DNA of 64,000 bases from Azorinus chamasolen (Eukaryota > Mollusca > Bivalvia > Cardiida > Solecurtidae): NCBI GenBank assembly GCA_963576725.1, contig OY755240.1, positions 13,508,378-13,572,377 of the forward strand. The letters are read 5' to 3'. The notes under the pieces were generated by a model, which was not told where the DNA came from, made no database searches, and was given only the letters and a program-made list of their open reading frames with translations. This document shows positions 31,401 through 46,400 of the stretch, piece by piece (the first letter of the stretch is position 1; every line of letters begins with the position of its first letter). Made by a program: the position numbers and the translations under genes.

Positions 31401-34400
31401 TATAATTTCAACACATATTTATTTAACTCATTCTCTCCTAGGCTATTGTTAGACCCAACCTCTTTGAATGTATGATCTATCTACCGAAAAGGAGCATTAA
31501 CTAGAGGAAAGGGAAAAATAGATTTTTGTATGTTGGAACCAATTGCGATAAATAGAGCATTTGCTGCTATAGGAGCAAATGTACTATTTATCACAATGGT
31601 TTCATAAAGTGACTTCTATAGATGCGCAACAATGCGTCACTATGGAATAATTGTGTTAAAGCAATAAATAAATACCTGGAAACTGAGGTCCGGATAGTTA
31701 ACAAGACCACCTAGGTAGGACAAGATGGCGTCAATAAATGCCAGAACAGCGATGAAGGCAATCAAGTTAGCCACAACATAGGCGACTAGCTTGATGACAC
31801 ATGTTGCTCCAATAGACAGTGCGTCAATTATGTTCGACTCTTGTCTGAATAGAAATAAAGTTAACGTACAGTAAAATCAAGATAACTCGAATCAGAAACA
31901 AGTATTATTACTGGTATTTTAGACAGGTGTCAGCTAATTGCAGGGTAAAAGACATACAGAAAGCTCCTGTATCACTTTTATACTGAATTAAGCAGACATC
32001 TGCCTAAAAACATCTCATTTCTGCTTTACAAAAAAACAACGTTTTAACGAGGTCCGAGAGAGCTGCATGTCAACAAAAACTAGAATTGTTTTTGATACAA
32101 AAACTGATGTCTCCCCCAGCCTGTGGACAAAATTTTCCAAAGTCCCATAACTCTGCAGAAAATTATCGAACGGTAAAAGTAATAAACTATGCACAACTAG
32201 GCATGGTGCTGATCAATCCTATGAAGTTTCATGAAAATCCAATAAAAGATTCTTGGGGAAACCCCGCGGACAAAATTTTCCATGTAAAAAGTTCCATAAC
32301 TCTGCAGAAAATCATCAAACCGGAAAAAGAATAAGATATGCACAACTAGGCATGATGCTAATCGTTCCTATGAAATTTAATGAATATCCAATTAAAGGTT
32401 TTGGAGAAACCTTGCAGACAAAATCCATGTAAAAAATTCGAAGTCCCATAACTCTGCAGAAAATGGGAGGCAATAACTCCAATATTATTGATGCTAGAGT
32501 TATGATACTTGTGCATAACACTTCCTTCCATCATGCTTTTTCCAAACATGAAATGTCATTCCAATAGCATCAGTAGAGCAGGAGTTATTGATCGGACAAA
32601 AAATTGTAACAAAGGGCAATAACTCCGAAAGTATTGAAGCTAGAGTTATGGCCCTTATACATGACACTTCCTCTCACCATGCTCTGTCAAATGGCATTAG
32701 CCATGTAGGAGTTATCGTCCGAACAAGAAAGAACGAATGATTGACCTTGAATAGTAGACATAACCTTGAATTGTGACCTTGGCCTTTAAAGAATGTGCAT
32801 GAATCATGCTGTCTGCAAATCGCCTTGTTATGGAGAACATTTGTGCCAGAGCATTTTTAAATCCTACCAAGGGTTTAAGAGATATGGAGCGGACACGAAG
32901 GGTATGGCTAAAAACCTTTGACATTGAATTGTGACCTTGACCTTTGACCCACGTGCCTGAATCGAACGCTCTGCACATCGTCTTGTTGAGTCGAATATTT
33001 GTGCCAAAGCATTCTGAAATCCTTCCATATTTGTGAGAGATATGGAACGGACACGAGTATGACAGACAGACGGACAGACGGACGGACAACTCGACCAAAA
33101 ACAATATGTATCCCCATTATAAATAAGGGAGACATAATAATTACCTAATCCTGCCAAATAGAAGATGCATATGTTGGCTGTAACAATTCTGAAACAGTAA
33201 ATAAATACAAATTGAAAACAAGAGCCGCAAGCAGCGCCAACGCTCGTCTGATTTAAACATTTAACATTTTTGATTTTTTTTATATATATATAAATATAAA
33301 GGGCCATAACTCCAAAAGTTTGAAATCAAGAGTTAAATGCTATAAAAGTGATTTTCAGAACTAGCTACGACTGATTGTTAAGCACATGCAGTCACAGAAC
33401 TACCCTGACACTCGTCTTAGGCGCTTTCATTTAACCAATTCCCTCATAGGCTATTTTAGATCAAATCTCATTGAATAAATCTACTAAAATGGTGCATTTA
33501 CTAGGAAAAAGGGACATTTTAGAATTGTTTAGTTTGAAACTATTGTGATAAATAGAGCATTTCACAATGGTTTCTAAGAGGTGTCAAACGGTTTCTAAGA
33601 GGTATCAAACGGTGTCAGTATGAGGGAATGGGTTAAATGTGTCCTATTCCTTTTTTATACCCTTCAACAAAAATATAACGGCATTTTGGAAAAACACTGA
33701 ACATAATACGTCGCTAAATGCAGGAAAAAAGAAATTGCAATCGTAGCAATAACATCACGAAAATACTCAACCTTTAAATTACAGAGCCCATTGTCTTAGC
33801 ATCTTACCCCTTTGGTTGTTTTATTTCACTGAGTGTTTTTATTTTGGACACTTCCGTTTCCGGCATGGACAATTTGGCGACCGCCAGTGCAGCTGGTGCT
33901 GACATGAAGGAGGCAGAAATCACGTGCTCCGCGGCTACCTGGTGACCAAGGGAGACATACATATCATTCATAAACCAGATTGACTGGAGCTCACTAGGGT
34001 TAACCCTTTCCCTGTTCTATATTCATTCCAAATTTCAATTCCTACTGAAAATTCATGGACATAATAGTTATAATGAAATACGGAAGGTGGAACATTGCAA
34101 CCATTTTAGAAAGTAAAGAAACACATCTTTCAAATTCCACTAGCAAACAGATCGTACCCAGATCAGACGACTCCTATAGGAGCCCTCTGATCTGGATATG
34201 ATCTGTTTGTAAATGCGTGAAAACATGTAAATGAAAGAAAGGGTTAAAGTTTTCAATATTAATGTTTCATCCCCACAAACCCCAACTAATATACCCATCC
34301 TCCCTTGGGATGTCCCTCGTGTGCTTTGAGTATATTTATACATGTATGTATTGCAAGATCACAAGCTTTAGCACCAGGTTACCCAACATATAGTGTTATC

Positions 34401-37400
34401 GTATCATTGAATAACATCATGAAGCTTCCGTCAAGATTCCACTTGAGCCATGCTCTATGAAACCTTTCTATTGTAAATAGTGTAAACCCTGATCAGATAT
34501 TGCGTAAGTTGTCAGCAATCTATATAAGGCTCTGATGGGTGGCAAAAAGTACCAAAATGTGATCGGTCGCCGTGTTTTACGCAGCGTTTGGTCTGGTTCT
34601 ACACAATATGCAAAACCTTGATATCTGTTTGTATAGTACTGTCCTTATAGGTTTCAATAATTATAACCGTTATTAAGTTATAAATAAAGTTCTAAGTTTA
34701 CTCAAATTATGTAAATGATAACATTGTAATATTCCTAAATGTGATTAAACTTGTAAAAGAAAACTACAAATACATCAGTTGCTGATAGGTAGATTGGATA
34801 GGTGTTTTCCTTATGGACGGCTATGTTATAAGTATGTTAATGGTAGTTAAAGGGGCTTCGTCCCGTCAAGTTGTTTCTCAATAAACCAGAAGAATAGAAG
34901 TCAGACATGAGGTGCTACGTGAAAGCCCACACCAACCAAAGTAACACAAATGAAGTCCGCATGCCCACATCCACATACATACATACCAGATAAGATGCGT
35001 AAATCAAAAGCTTTTCAAAAATAACTTATTCATTTCTCCATTAAATCCTATGTTGTGAACACTCTTTAGAATTGTCTCGAAAAGACGATTCTAAAGAGTG
35101 GTCACAACATAGGGTTTGGTGGAGAAATGGCGATTTTAGTATTTGAGTACGCACGTTTAGCTGTAGTTCTGTACAAATAAATCTATTACTGGTAGCTGAA
35201 ATTACTTGACGATATTTACATTGTACATAGTTATTTCACTATAAACATTGTCATGTCCCTTGGTAACTGAATGACTTGACAACATCGTGCTGCTTCCATA
35301 TAAACTACAAATATATAATTTCCTGGTAACTAGAATGACTTGACAGTCATTTCTCTGATAAACCACAAGTATATAATTTACTAGTAAATAACAAATGACT
35401 CGACAACATTGAGTTACTTCCATATAAACTATAAGTAAGTGATTTACCGTACCTAGATTGACCTGACGGTATTTAGTTATTTCCCCATGAACCACAAGTA
35501 TATCAGTTGCTTTAGTTATTTCAGTTGCTGGTAGTTAACAATTAGCTACAGTAGAATCAGTATTAAGCAGCCATCAAAAAGTGGCTAATTATCGGTCTGT
35601 AAGGAAGGTGGTAGCAGAATGCAGGTCAAACGTGATGCAGGAAGCTTCTATAAGAGTTTTCTGCATTACTTTAGCCCAGCAAAAGCAATCACCTGTTTTA
35701 AGACGCTTATGTTCAATAAATGAATGACTGCCTAAGACAGAGTTTTCGGTATTTCCATATAATCCACAAATATACCAGTTGCTGGTAGCTAGAAGGGCTC
35801 CATAGCATGTAGTTGTTTCCCTATAGACTACAGTATAACCTCTCTATAACGACCACTAAATCACATCAAGTAGTTTGTGTTAAAAGCAGGTGGCTGCTTA
35901 AAGCAAGGTGAAAGTAAAACAGAACGCTCCTATAGGAGCGTTCTGTTTTACTTTCTCCTTGCTTTAAGCAGCCACCTGTCCTAAATACCAACTAATTAAC
36001 ACAAATAAGTGTCCGTTATAGAGAGGTTTTACTGTACAAGGGAAGTACATGTATACGCAGTTTGTTATCACAAACATGTTCTTTTATCATTTTAGGCGTG
36101 ATGTCATGCTGGTCCCATATTATACATAAACTTTCGCAAGATCTGAGTGAAACGCAGAATCAAATTGCTAACAAACGTGAATTGGCCAAAACAAAGCTAA
36201 ATACCCCAAATTCAACATAAGCTGCGATAATGGTCCCAGCAACGGTGGCAAACCCGCTAGTCATAATGGCGTGGATCTCGGACATTGTTAGTTTAGACCA
36301 AAATGGCCGGAGTGTAACACTGGACTCTACCTGAAAAATACTGGGTATATCAAATATGTTATATGGTGTATGTATGGTCATGAAATTTTGAGATATACAA
36401 TACTTAAATACAATATCGGTCATATAAAAAAGAAATTGTAAAAAAACCTTTCGGCGCCAAATTTCTAACTGTCGTCTGCAGTCCAGTTTTGTTAAATCAT
36501 TCGGTACAATAAGGAAATGTGATAAATTAATGCAAATTTCAAAGGAATGAAGCACATATATAGAAATGGAGATTGAGACAAATAATGAATTCGAAGTCCC
36601 TGATCAGACGCCGCCTTTTCAAGGCGGCGTCTGATCTGGGACTGCAATATTTGTCGTGGTGCATTTATGCGACTTCAGGGGTGAAAGGGTTAACTCAATA
36701 TTGAGTAACAAAGAGTACAGTAAAGGGACCATTCACTGGATCTCATTGGCTCGGTCTGTAAAACAGAACGCCTATCGAAAGTGATACGGAAACCACAAAA
36801 AGGTCGTGCTGTGTTACTTTCGTTTTTGCATTACGCTATTTCTGTGTCCCATGTTTATTTATCAACCATTATTTTGATAAAGATGAATATTTATGCATTT
36901 TTTTGCAAACAGAGTAGAACTTCATTAGGATATAGGAGCTGTCTTATCATCGTCTACTCTGATGTGCAAAACTATGGATACTATTCCACAGTTTCCTCCA
37001 CTGTTCATGGTGTCATTATATATTTCATACTTGAACATACATTAAATACAGGTTATAAGCAATGGCCGTAAAAGACGGTCTATTTTTAAATGATTTAAGG
37101 TAATTTTATAATTCTGACATACTTATGAAAAGGTAAACTTATTTCCTGACCTGACCAAAGAAGATGTGAGCTGCTGTTGCAAAGGATTCTATGGGCGTGG
37201 CCCTCTGGACGAATTGAAGCAGAATAGCTATGGACTTAATAACAACTTGCATGGCACCAACATAATACAGACAGGAGACAATGGCACTGTAGAACATGAC
37301 CACTGGCAGGATCTGTAGAAATACAATAAAGATAGGATAGCTATGGACTTGATAACAACTTGCATGGCACAAACATAATACAGACAGGAGACAATAGCAC

Positions 37401-40400
37401 TGTAGAATATGACCGCTGGTAGGATAATACACGCATGAGGTAATATCACTGTAGAACACGACCTCTGATAGAATCTATAGATATAAAGTACAGATAGACT
37501 AGCTCAGTCCTTAATAACAACCTGCATGGCACCAACATAATGCAGACAGTAGGCGACACAAGCGCACTGGTGTTATGAATGCAACCACAGGTAGGATATG
37601 TGGATATAAAATAACCACTGGTCAGCTTACACATGACCATTTAATTAATTGAATACAGGAGTTTTAAAACACAGGTGGTTGCTTAATGCAGGGCAAAAGT
37701 AATACAGAAAGCTCACGTAGAAGCTTTCTGAATTACTGTTGATCTGCATTGAGCTACCACCTGCCACACAGACCATCAATAAGACATCTTTTTGATGACC
37801 GCTTACTATAGAAACTATTGATGGAGTGTCAAACAGCACTAGCACTAGACCGTAAAAGACTATACCGGGTAGTCAAACGTCACTGACACTAGATCGTAAA
37901 AGACTATACCGGGTAGTCAAACGACACTGACACTAGATCGTAAAAGACTATACCGGTAGTCAAACGGCACTAGATCGTAAAAGACTATACCGGTAGTCAA
38001 ACGACACTGACACTAGATCGTAAAAGACTATACCGGTAGTCAAACCGCACTTACACGAGATCTTAAAAGACTATACCGAGTAGTCAAACGGCACTGGCAC
38101 TAGATCGTAAAAGACTATACCAGTAGTCAAACGACACTGGCTCTAGATCGTAAAAGACTATACACGTACCGGGTAGTCAAACGACTCTGGCACTAGATCG
38201 TAAAAGACTATACCGGGTAGTCAAACGGCACAGGCACTAGATCGTAAAAAATTATACACGTACCGGGTAGTCAAACGGCACTGGCACTAGATCGTAAAAG
38301 ACTATACCGGGTAGTCAAAAGTTACTGGCACTAAATCGTAAAATATTTTACATGTACCGGGTAGTCAAACAGCACTGATAATAGACCGCAAAAATACATG
38401 TACCGTGTAGTCAAACGGCATTGGCACTAGATCGTAAAAATACATGTACCGGGTAGTCAAACGGCATTGGCATAAGATCGTAAAAGACTATACCGGGTAG
38501 TCAAACGGCACTGGCACTAGTTCGTAAAAGACGGTAGTTTATTAATAACACCTATTACATTCATAACTAGTGTATTAATGTTCTAGGTGCTTTGAATAAA
38601 CTGGGCTTTTTCGATCTAGTGTCAGTGTCGAACAGGATTCTGGTGTGATGCTGAGTTACTCAACGTCTCATCTAGATTTAACCCTTTTGGCGCCATATTT
38701 CTAAGTGTCGTCTGCAAAACCAATTTTGTTAAATCATTCGGTAAAATAAGGAAATGAGATAAATAAATGCAAAGTTCAAAGGAATAAAGCACAGATATAG
38801 AAATAGAGTTTGAGACAAAAAGTGAAGTCCCTGATCAAACGCCGCCTTGAAAAGGCGGCGTCTGATCTGGGACTGCACTATTTGCCGTGGTGCTTTTTTG
38901 CGACATTGGCGGTGAAAAGGTTAAGTTGTTTGCAAATGCGAGTCAGGTTGTTGAAAGTGGAATAATATTATTCGGTATACTTTCTCCTTTGTCGCATATC
39001 TGGAACCATAATACATACACTTGTAATGATTTGTTTGAGATTGTCAGTACTAGTACCGCATCAACCAGTTAAACCTTTCCCTGTTCTATGTTTATTATAA
39101 ATTTCAATACCTACTGAATATATATTGACACAATAGTTATAATAAACAAGAGGGCCATGATGGTCCTAAATCGCTCACCTGGTTACTATATACTTATGCA
39201 TACACTGTATTTCTATGTAAAAATGTCAGCTTCAGATTGGGGCCAATATGAAACCAAGGGCCATAATTTTAGGTCTGGATGTTAAAATTTGAACAATCTT
39301 AATACTGGTACATTAGGTGATGCTTCATATAAATTCCAAAGGTCTTGGCCTTACAATTTCACAGAAGGAGGTTTTTAAAGAATTTCCTATAAAAACTGAT
39401 AAGCCCAGTGGGGCTGGACCATTTTGGTCCAGTGGTCATAATTTGAATAATCTTGGTAGTAAAGCATAAGATGATGCTACATACCAAATATCAAAGGTCT
39501 AGGCCTTACAGTTTCGGAGTAGAAGATTTTTAAAGAGTTTCCTATAAAAAACTGATACGCCCCAGGGCGGGGCCATTTTTGGTCCAGGGGTCATAATTTG
39601 AACAATCTTTGTAGAGGGCCATTAGATGATGCTTCATACCAAATATAAAAACTCAAGGCCTCATGGCCATTTTTGGCCCGAGGGTCATGATTTGAACAAA
39701 CTTGATAGAGGACCACCCAAGGTACATTTCAGTGAAATGTAGTTGAAATCCTCCCAGTGGTTTAGGAGGAGAAGCCATTTGAAAAAATTGTGGACGACGC
39801 ACGACGGACACAGGGCGATCACAATAACTCACCTTGGCACTTCGTGCCAGGTGAGCTATAAATGCAAAATGGAACATTGTAGCCATTTTAGAAAGTATAG
39901 AAACAGATTTATCAAATTCTATTAGCAAACAGAGCAGACCCTGATCAGACGGCTCCTCTAGTAGCCCTCTGAGCTGGGTCTACTCTGTTTGCAGATGCGT
40001 GAAAACACGTTTACATGAGGGAAAGGGTTAAACCTATTTGACTTGTCTCTCATGTCACCATCGAAAGGTTGCCATTGACCCTAATTCGTGCCCGGGAACC
40101 GATTGACTTTCTTTACATTATACACTGGGTTTATGACATTGCATTATGTGTATGTTATACGTCTGTCGTCCAGCCTAATATAAATGTATGGGCACAAGAC
40201 GCAATCTGTATTTTCATCACGATGGCGTGACTCTCCATGTTGTTTGGTTAAGAAGATGCATACGGTTACCATTACCTATATACATGTACATACGGTTACC
40301 CTTACCTATATACATGTACACTATTTTGAACCTGTGCACGTAACTAGATATCTCACCACAACCAAAGGTCATTCACTTGTACAGTAAAGCCCCGCTAATG

Positions 40401-43400
40401 CGACCACTTAATGAATAAACATGGGTGCCTTTATAAGCAGGTGGTTGCTTAATGCAGGACAAAAGTAATGCAGAAAGCTCCTCTAGGAGCTTTCTGCATT
40501 ACTTTTGTCCTGCATTAAGCTACCACCTGCATCTAGCACCCAGAATTATACCTCTTTTAGGTGATCGCATTAGCGGAACTTTACTGTAATATATCCCCAT
40601 TTACACATATAAATGTTGGTTGTGGTTTGTGTTAATTAGCGTCCGTTTCTACCAACTGCGGTCTATTTGGATGTCCCAGAGAGAGGGAGAGGGGAAAGTG
40701 GATTAAGAGAAACCCAAGGACAATGCCCTACTTTTACTTGTTTTCTCTCGTTCGTTTAGATGTCCAGTGTAAAGCGCTGATCCATAGGACTCATATAAAT
40801 TTAATGTTGCAGGGCTTGCGACAATGGTCGAATCTGATCCGGATCTACTCTGTTGGCAAAGGGTTATTCTATCAGATAAAGGATTGAGCTAGTGTCCTGA
40901 AGAAAAGTTTCTAACTTATAATTAATTAATCAGTACGTTCAAGCCATCAATTCAGACATATGGATAGATTATATACAAATGTATAGAGAGGGAATGGTGC
41001 CATTTTAGGTTTTCGCAAACTCATTATACCCAGATCAGACGACTCTAGTAGGATACTTTAGACCAGGCTCAGCTCTGTTGGTCTGTGGAATAATATACGT
41101 GTATATTTGAGTCTACCAGTTTCTTTCATGGCATAAAGTTCTTGTGTCAGTATGCCATTACTTCATATATGCATATACGCATTTGCAATATATTTTTGGT
41201 GATAAACAGAGTAGACCCTTAATAGAATTTTGTTATATGTGCATCTTTACTTTCTAGAATAGTTACAATGTTCCATCTTCCATGGAAAGGGTTAAAGAGG
41301 CAAAATGACTGAACCCCAAATATAAATTAACCCTTCGCTTGCTGAATTTTAAAACACATTTCTCCTTCTTTACCCATGCCTTGTTATATGATTACATGTA
41401 CATATATCTTCACCGTGTACAAGTATTTCGCTGTGCAATCACTGCTGTAGAGTGCACTGGTTTCACAATCAACTTGTAAATAGTGCAGACCCTGATGAGA
41501 CAGCTCCTGCAGGAGCTGTTTCATCTGGGTCTTCACTATTTACAGGTAGGTATATTGACGTGAATAGTAAGAGAAGGGTTAACGACTGAATCCCTTATCA
41601 AGGAACCTCGACTGTTTCTCGTTCATCCATTAACTCCGTCCCAACTGCTGACTTCAGACAAAATCGCCAAATACATGTAAATGTTTCTGGGAAATTCGCA
41701 GCAAAGTTTGTGTAAAGGCTATATATGAGAATAAATCCGTTTCACTACTAGATCTACCTTACTTTCTTATTTTACAAACAGCTCAACGGCTGGTGCCAAA
41801 ATGCGAACATGTCCCAGCCAACTTTCAGGTATTACAGTATCACTTCAAGTTCGTTACGAGATCAAAAAACTTAATAGATAATACTAAACAATAAAACCCC
41901 GCTAATGCGACCACCTAAAAGAGGTTTAATTATGGGAGCTAGGTGCTGGAGGTAGCTTAATGCAGGACAAAAGTAATGCAGAAAGCTCCTAGTCGAGCTT
42001 TCTGTATTACTTTTATCCTGCATTAAGCAACAATCTGCTTATAAAGACACTCATGTTTATTCATTAAGTTGTCGCATAAGACAGGTTCTACTACATTGTT
42101 AATACAGTAAACCTATCCCCTATCGGGGACTGAAGCCAGGTGGTAACAATACAGGACGGAAGCTATGCAGAAAACTCCAAGAGGATCTTTTCTGTAGAAC
42201 TTTCGTCCTACTTTATCCCTTTTCTCAACGCCTTTGCAAACAGAGTAGAACCAGATCATATAGGAGCTGTCTGATCAGAGTTTACTCTGTTTGCTTATGA
42301 AATGCCATAGATATGAATCTACGGATTCTGAAATGACCAGACTTTCCTTAATCTGTGTGCTATTATAAAAAATAATCTAATAAATATTCATGATGTGATT
42401 ATATCTTACATGATTATTCATGGAGGAAAGGGTTTATTATATACAAGTGACCACCTGATTTTATAGTTCATCCATGGTGTGCTCGCTATAGACATGCTCT
42501 ACTATTAACAGCTACAGTGGAACATCGATACAACGAACTTTAGGGGCCAAAACAAAGTATTTCGAAACAAGGCGAGTTCGAGTCAGCCTATTTCAAACTT
42601 GGAAATTTTCTTGATGTGACAGTTTAATGCAGGTCCAAAGTAATGCTGAAAGCTTCTGTAGGAGAGTTCAGTAATACTTGTGACCTGCATCAAGCTGTCG
42701 AATATCTTTATAGATATGTTCAGAGGTGAATTTTAGAACAATTTTGGAAAGACCGAACGTTAAACTCGAGTTATGCCGAAGTACGAGTAATCCGAGTTCG
42801 AAATATCGAGGTTCCTCTGTACTCTGACAGGGTCGTGGGTTTAACCAATTCCCTCATATTGACGACTTTGACGACTCTATAAAAACCCCTTTGTGGAACA
42901 ATTGTGATAAATGAAACTTTTGCTCCTATGGGATATTTATCACAATGGTTTCAAACTACAAAATTCTAAAAGTTTCCTTTTCTCTAATTAATGCGCCTTT
43001 TCGGTAGAATAATTCAAAGAGATTGTATCTAAAAATAGCCCTTGAGGGAATGGGTTAAGGTACCTTAAAGACAACAGGGTGGTAGATGTACTTTTCTCCA
43101 AACACGAACTCTGACCCCTTATCGGTGTAGCCCAGGAACACAGTCACCTGGTACCCCAGCCACTTGCACGCCCGGAATCCCATGCTCCATCTGAGTATTA
43201 TGACACCGAGACAAAACTGCAACACCAGGCCCCATATTACACACACCCAATCAATCTGGAAACATATCAGAACATATTATCAGTATAACCGTAGAGAATG
43301 GAAAGTGCATCAAACAGGCATTAGAAAACGCGCGAGTTTTATTCGAGTCCGTTACATACTCTGTAATCGGTCGAATTCATTTAAGAAATGAATGACGTGC

Positions 43401-46400
43401 TTACGGTGTTCATGAGGTTATGCAACGCATAGCTTTACGAGCAAAGTTAGTGAAGCCCGAAGGGCTTCACGTGAATCTTTGCTCGTAAAGCTATGCGTTG
43501 CATAACCCATGAACACCGGGAGCACGTCATTTATTTCTTATATTTATATTCCATTGTATTTCTTATATTTAAGAAATGAATGACGTGCTTCCGGTGTTCA
43601 TGAGGTTATGCAACTTTCTTTTTAGCATAAGGTTATATATGGACGAATGTAAATATTAGCGTTTTAACCGTTTTCTTGCAAAGATTGTAGATCCAGACAA
43701 CATGCCACATTTCCGAACTTTGATATTGAGTTACTCTGTCTGTACAGTATACTGCTCGTTCATCCAAACATTCTCTAGTTGGAATACTCTCTAATTCGAA
43801 CACTCTCTAATTCGATCACGCGCTAACCCGAATACGTATCAATATCGGTCTTGAACTGTTTCTCTGCCAATGTCACACATGCAATGAGTTTGGATCCAGA
43901 TGAGAGGCCGGTTAACTCAGCATCTCATCAGGATCTAAACTGTTTGTTATTGTGATTGTTTATTTTAAACAAAAATGAAGAAAAATAAAAAAAAATTGTA
44001 GCAGACGACAAAATGGCAGCGAAAGAGTTCAGATAGGTGGCAGTTTTATTGCAAGGTGGAAATCACGCAGAACGTTCCCCTATAGGAGTTTTCTATATGA
44101 CTTTTATCCGGCACTAACAACCACTTAATTATCCCCGTTCTACTCCTTATAATATTTGCTTTCTTGATGAGATGGCAATAAAATGAAACTATACCTGCTT
44201 GATGATGGGCAACTCTGCCTACTGCTGTTTGTACAGAGTCAAATAAGATCCAGAATAAATGAATACCTTAATTATCCTTAATATTCAGACAACAAATAGT
44301 TTAGAAACTGGTTAACTCTTTCCTCCATACATACGCCTTTCTACGCCTCTGTAAAAATCACCTATTGATACCATTGTGATAAATAAAGCATTTGCTCCTA
44401 TTGGAGCAAATGCTCTATTTATCACAATGATTACAAACTACAAACTTCTAAAACTTTCCCTTTCTCTAGTTAATGCTTCTTTTCGGTAGATTTATTCAAA
44501 GTGGTTGGATCTAAAAATAGCCTATGAGGGAATGGGTTAACTGTCCCTAAAAGACACACAATGCAGATCAAGATAAATGGACTCATGACGACTGTTTTTA
44601 GATCGATGAACAAATAGCCATGCGCAAAAAGTAATTTTCTGTTAAGCGGTCGAAAGAGCTACTTTGAGAAATGAAACAGGTGACAATTTTGGATCAGACG
44701 ATAATACTTAGAGCTAAATCAATAGCTATTACTGCGCAGATATAAATTCCTGCCACCAGATAGTTGTGTAGATAAGTCATATTTAATGTAATGACCTTGT
44801 CTCTATCTATCTGTCTGATATGACAAAATAAATAAGTGGACTTATCAACAATGGTAGAGTGCAATTCATCTCCATGTATCTTGTTATCATTCCTTGCCAT
44901 TATACACTATTGCATTTACACTAAGGCTAGTAAAACAAGCAGAACAATGAATACTGTTGAACATAATTAACCATATATCTGATGAATATTGATACAAGAA
45001 ATACAGTACAATCTCGATTATTCAAACACTAACATTTGTATTATTATCGATCTTTAAGACAAGTGGTACCTTAATGCATGGTGATAGTTATGCAGAAAGC
45101 TCCTCTGCGTGACTTTCACCATGCATTAAGCATTCACCTGTCTAAATGGATATAAATTCTTCTATACACAAACTTCGAATAATCGAGACTTTACTGTAAT
45201 GATAGCGTGACTATTTATTAGCTAAATTTTCATGATGGTGTTTGAATACATTATTGTTTTAGCATACTGGAGAATGTAGAATAAAACCTGTATAATTCTA
45301 TAACAAATAATGCAGACTCTAGGAACGCGTATGACCTGACTCTAATCTAATAGCATACGAAGTAATGGGTTAACAATGCTGAAATATTACTTAACCACTT
45401 CAGTTTTGATTATAAATATCTACATATCAGTTTTTGCCACTTCAATGTTTGCCCTATCAAAACTTCATTGACGGGGAAATCTAACAGGAAACCAGTTCAT
45501 GATGGACTTAATTTCCCGCCAGATTTTCCAACGAGTGCGTTTATGGACGAAAATAGAAAATTAAGAGTCAAACATTGATATGTTTATTATTATAAAACCA
45601 TTCTTGTAGTTACGTTAATTATGTTACTGATTACCTATTTTGTGAAATCAAAATCTGATGTCTGCAGTTAATGTCGCTATGGAGTTATTTTACTGTTGTG
45701 TACGTACAAAGGCCAACTAAAGGTAAAGAATAGAATGAAGATGAACAGTGCGAGTAGTGTCTTATAAAGAAGTCTTGGCCTGTAAACCTTTTTTGGATGT
45801 TTGGAGAAAACAACAGAGACGGAAACCAGGAAAGCGAGTCCTCCAAGAGGCGTCCATCTCTCTAGGTCATCCCAGACATCAACGATGAGAAATACTAGAA
45901 TGGCGATAACAGCAGCAACTGTGGATAATCTGAAGAAAAAACAATCTTGATAGTAAACAAAACTTAACTGAACATATAAGTAAACAAAATAAAGTAAATA
46001 AAACCATAATTTCCACAGGACTTCAAAATCCATTAGCTCGTCCGAGGACCAGTCAAGTCATCTGTATTTATTATTTAGAGAAGAACTGACGTTTAACCCA
46101 TTACTTCATAGGCTATTTTTAGATCCAACCTCTAATCTACCGAAACGGAGCATTAACTAATAACTAGAGAAAAGGAAAATTTTAGAATTTTGTAGTTTGA
46201 AACCATTGTGATAAATAGAGCATTTGCTCCTATAGGAGCAAATGCTCTATTTATTACTATGGTTTCAACTGGTGACTTTTGCAGAGGCGTCAAAAGGCGT
46301 CAATATGAGGGAATGGGTTAATCTGACTGCAGTATCGCCATCTATAGCGGTAACGTACACATCTTGGAGTTACTGATGAGTAAGAAACCACGTCGAAAGG

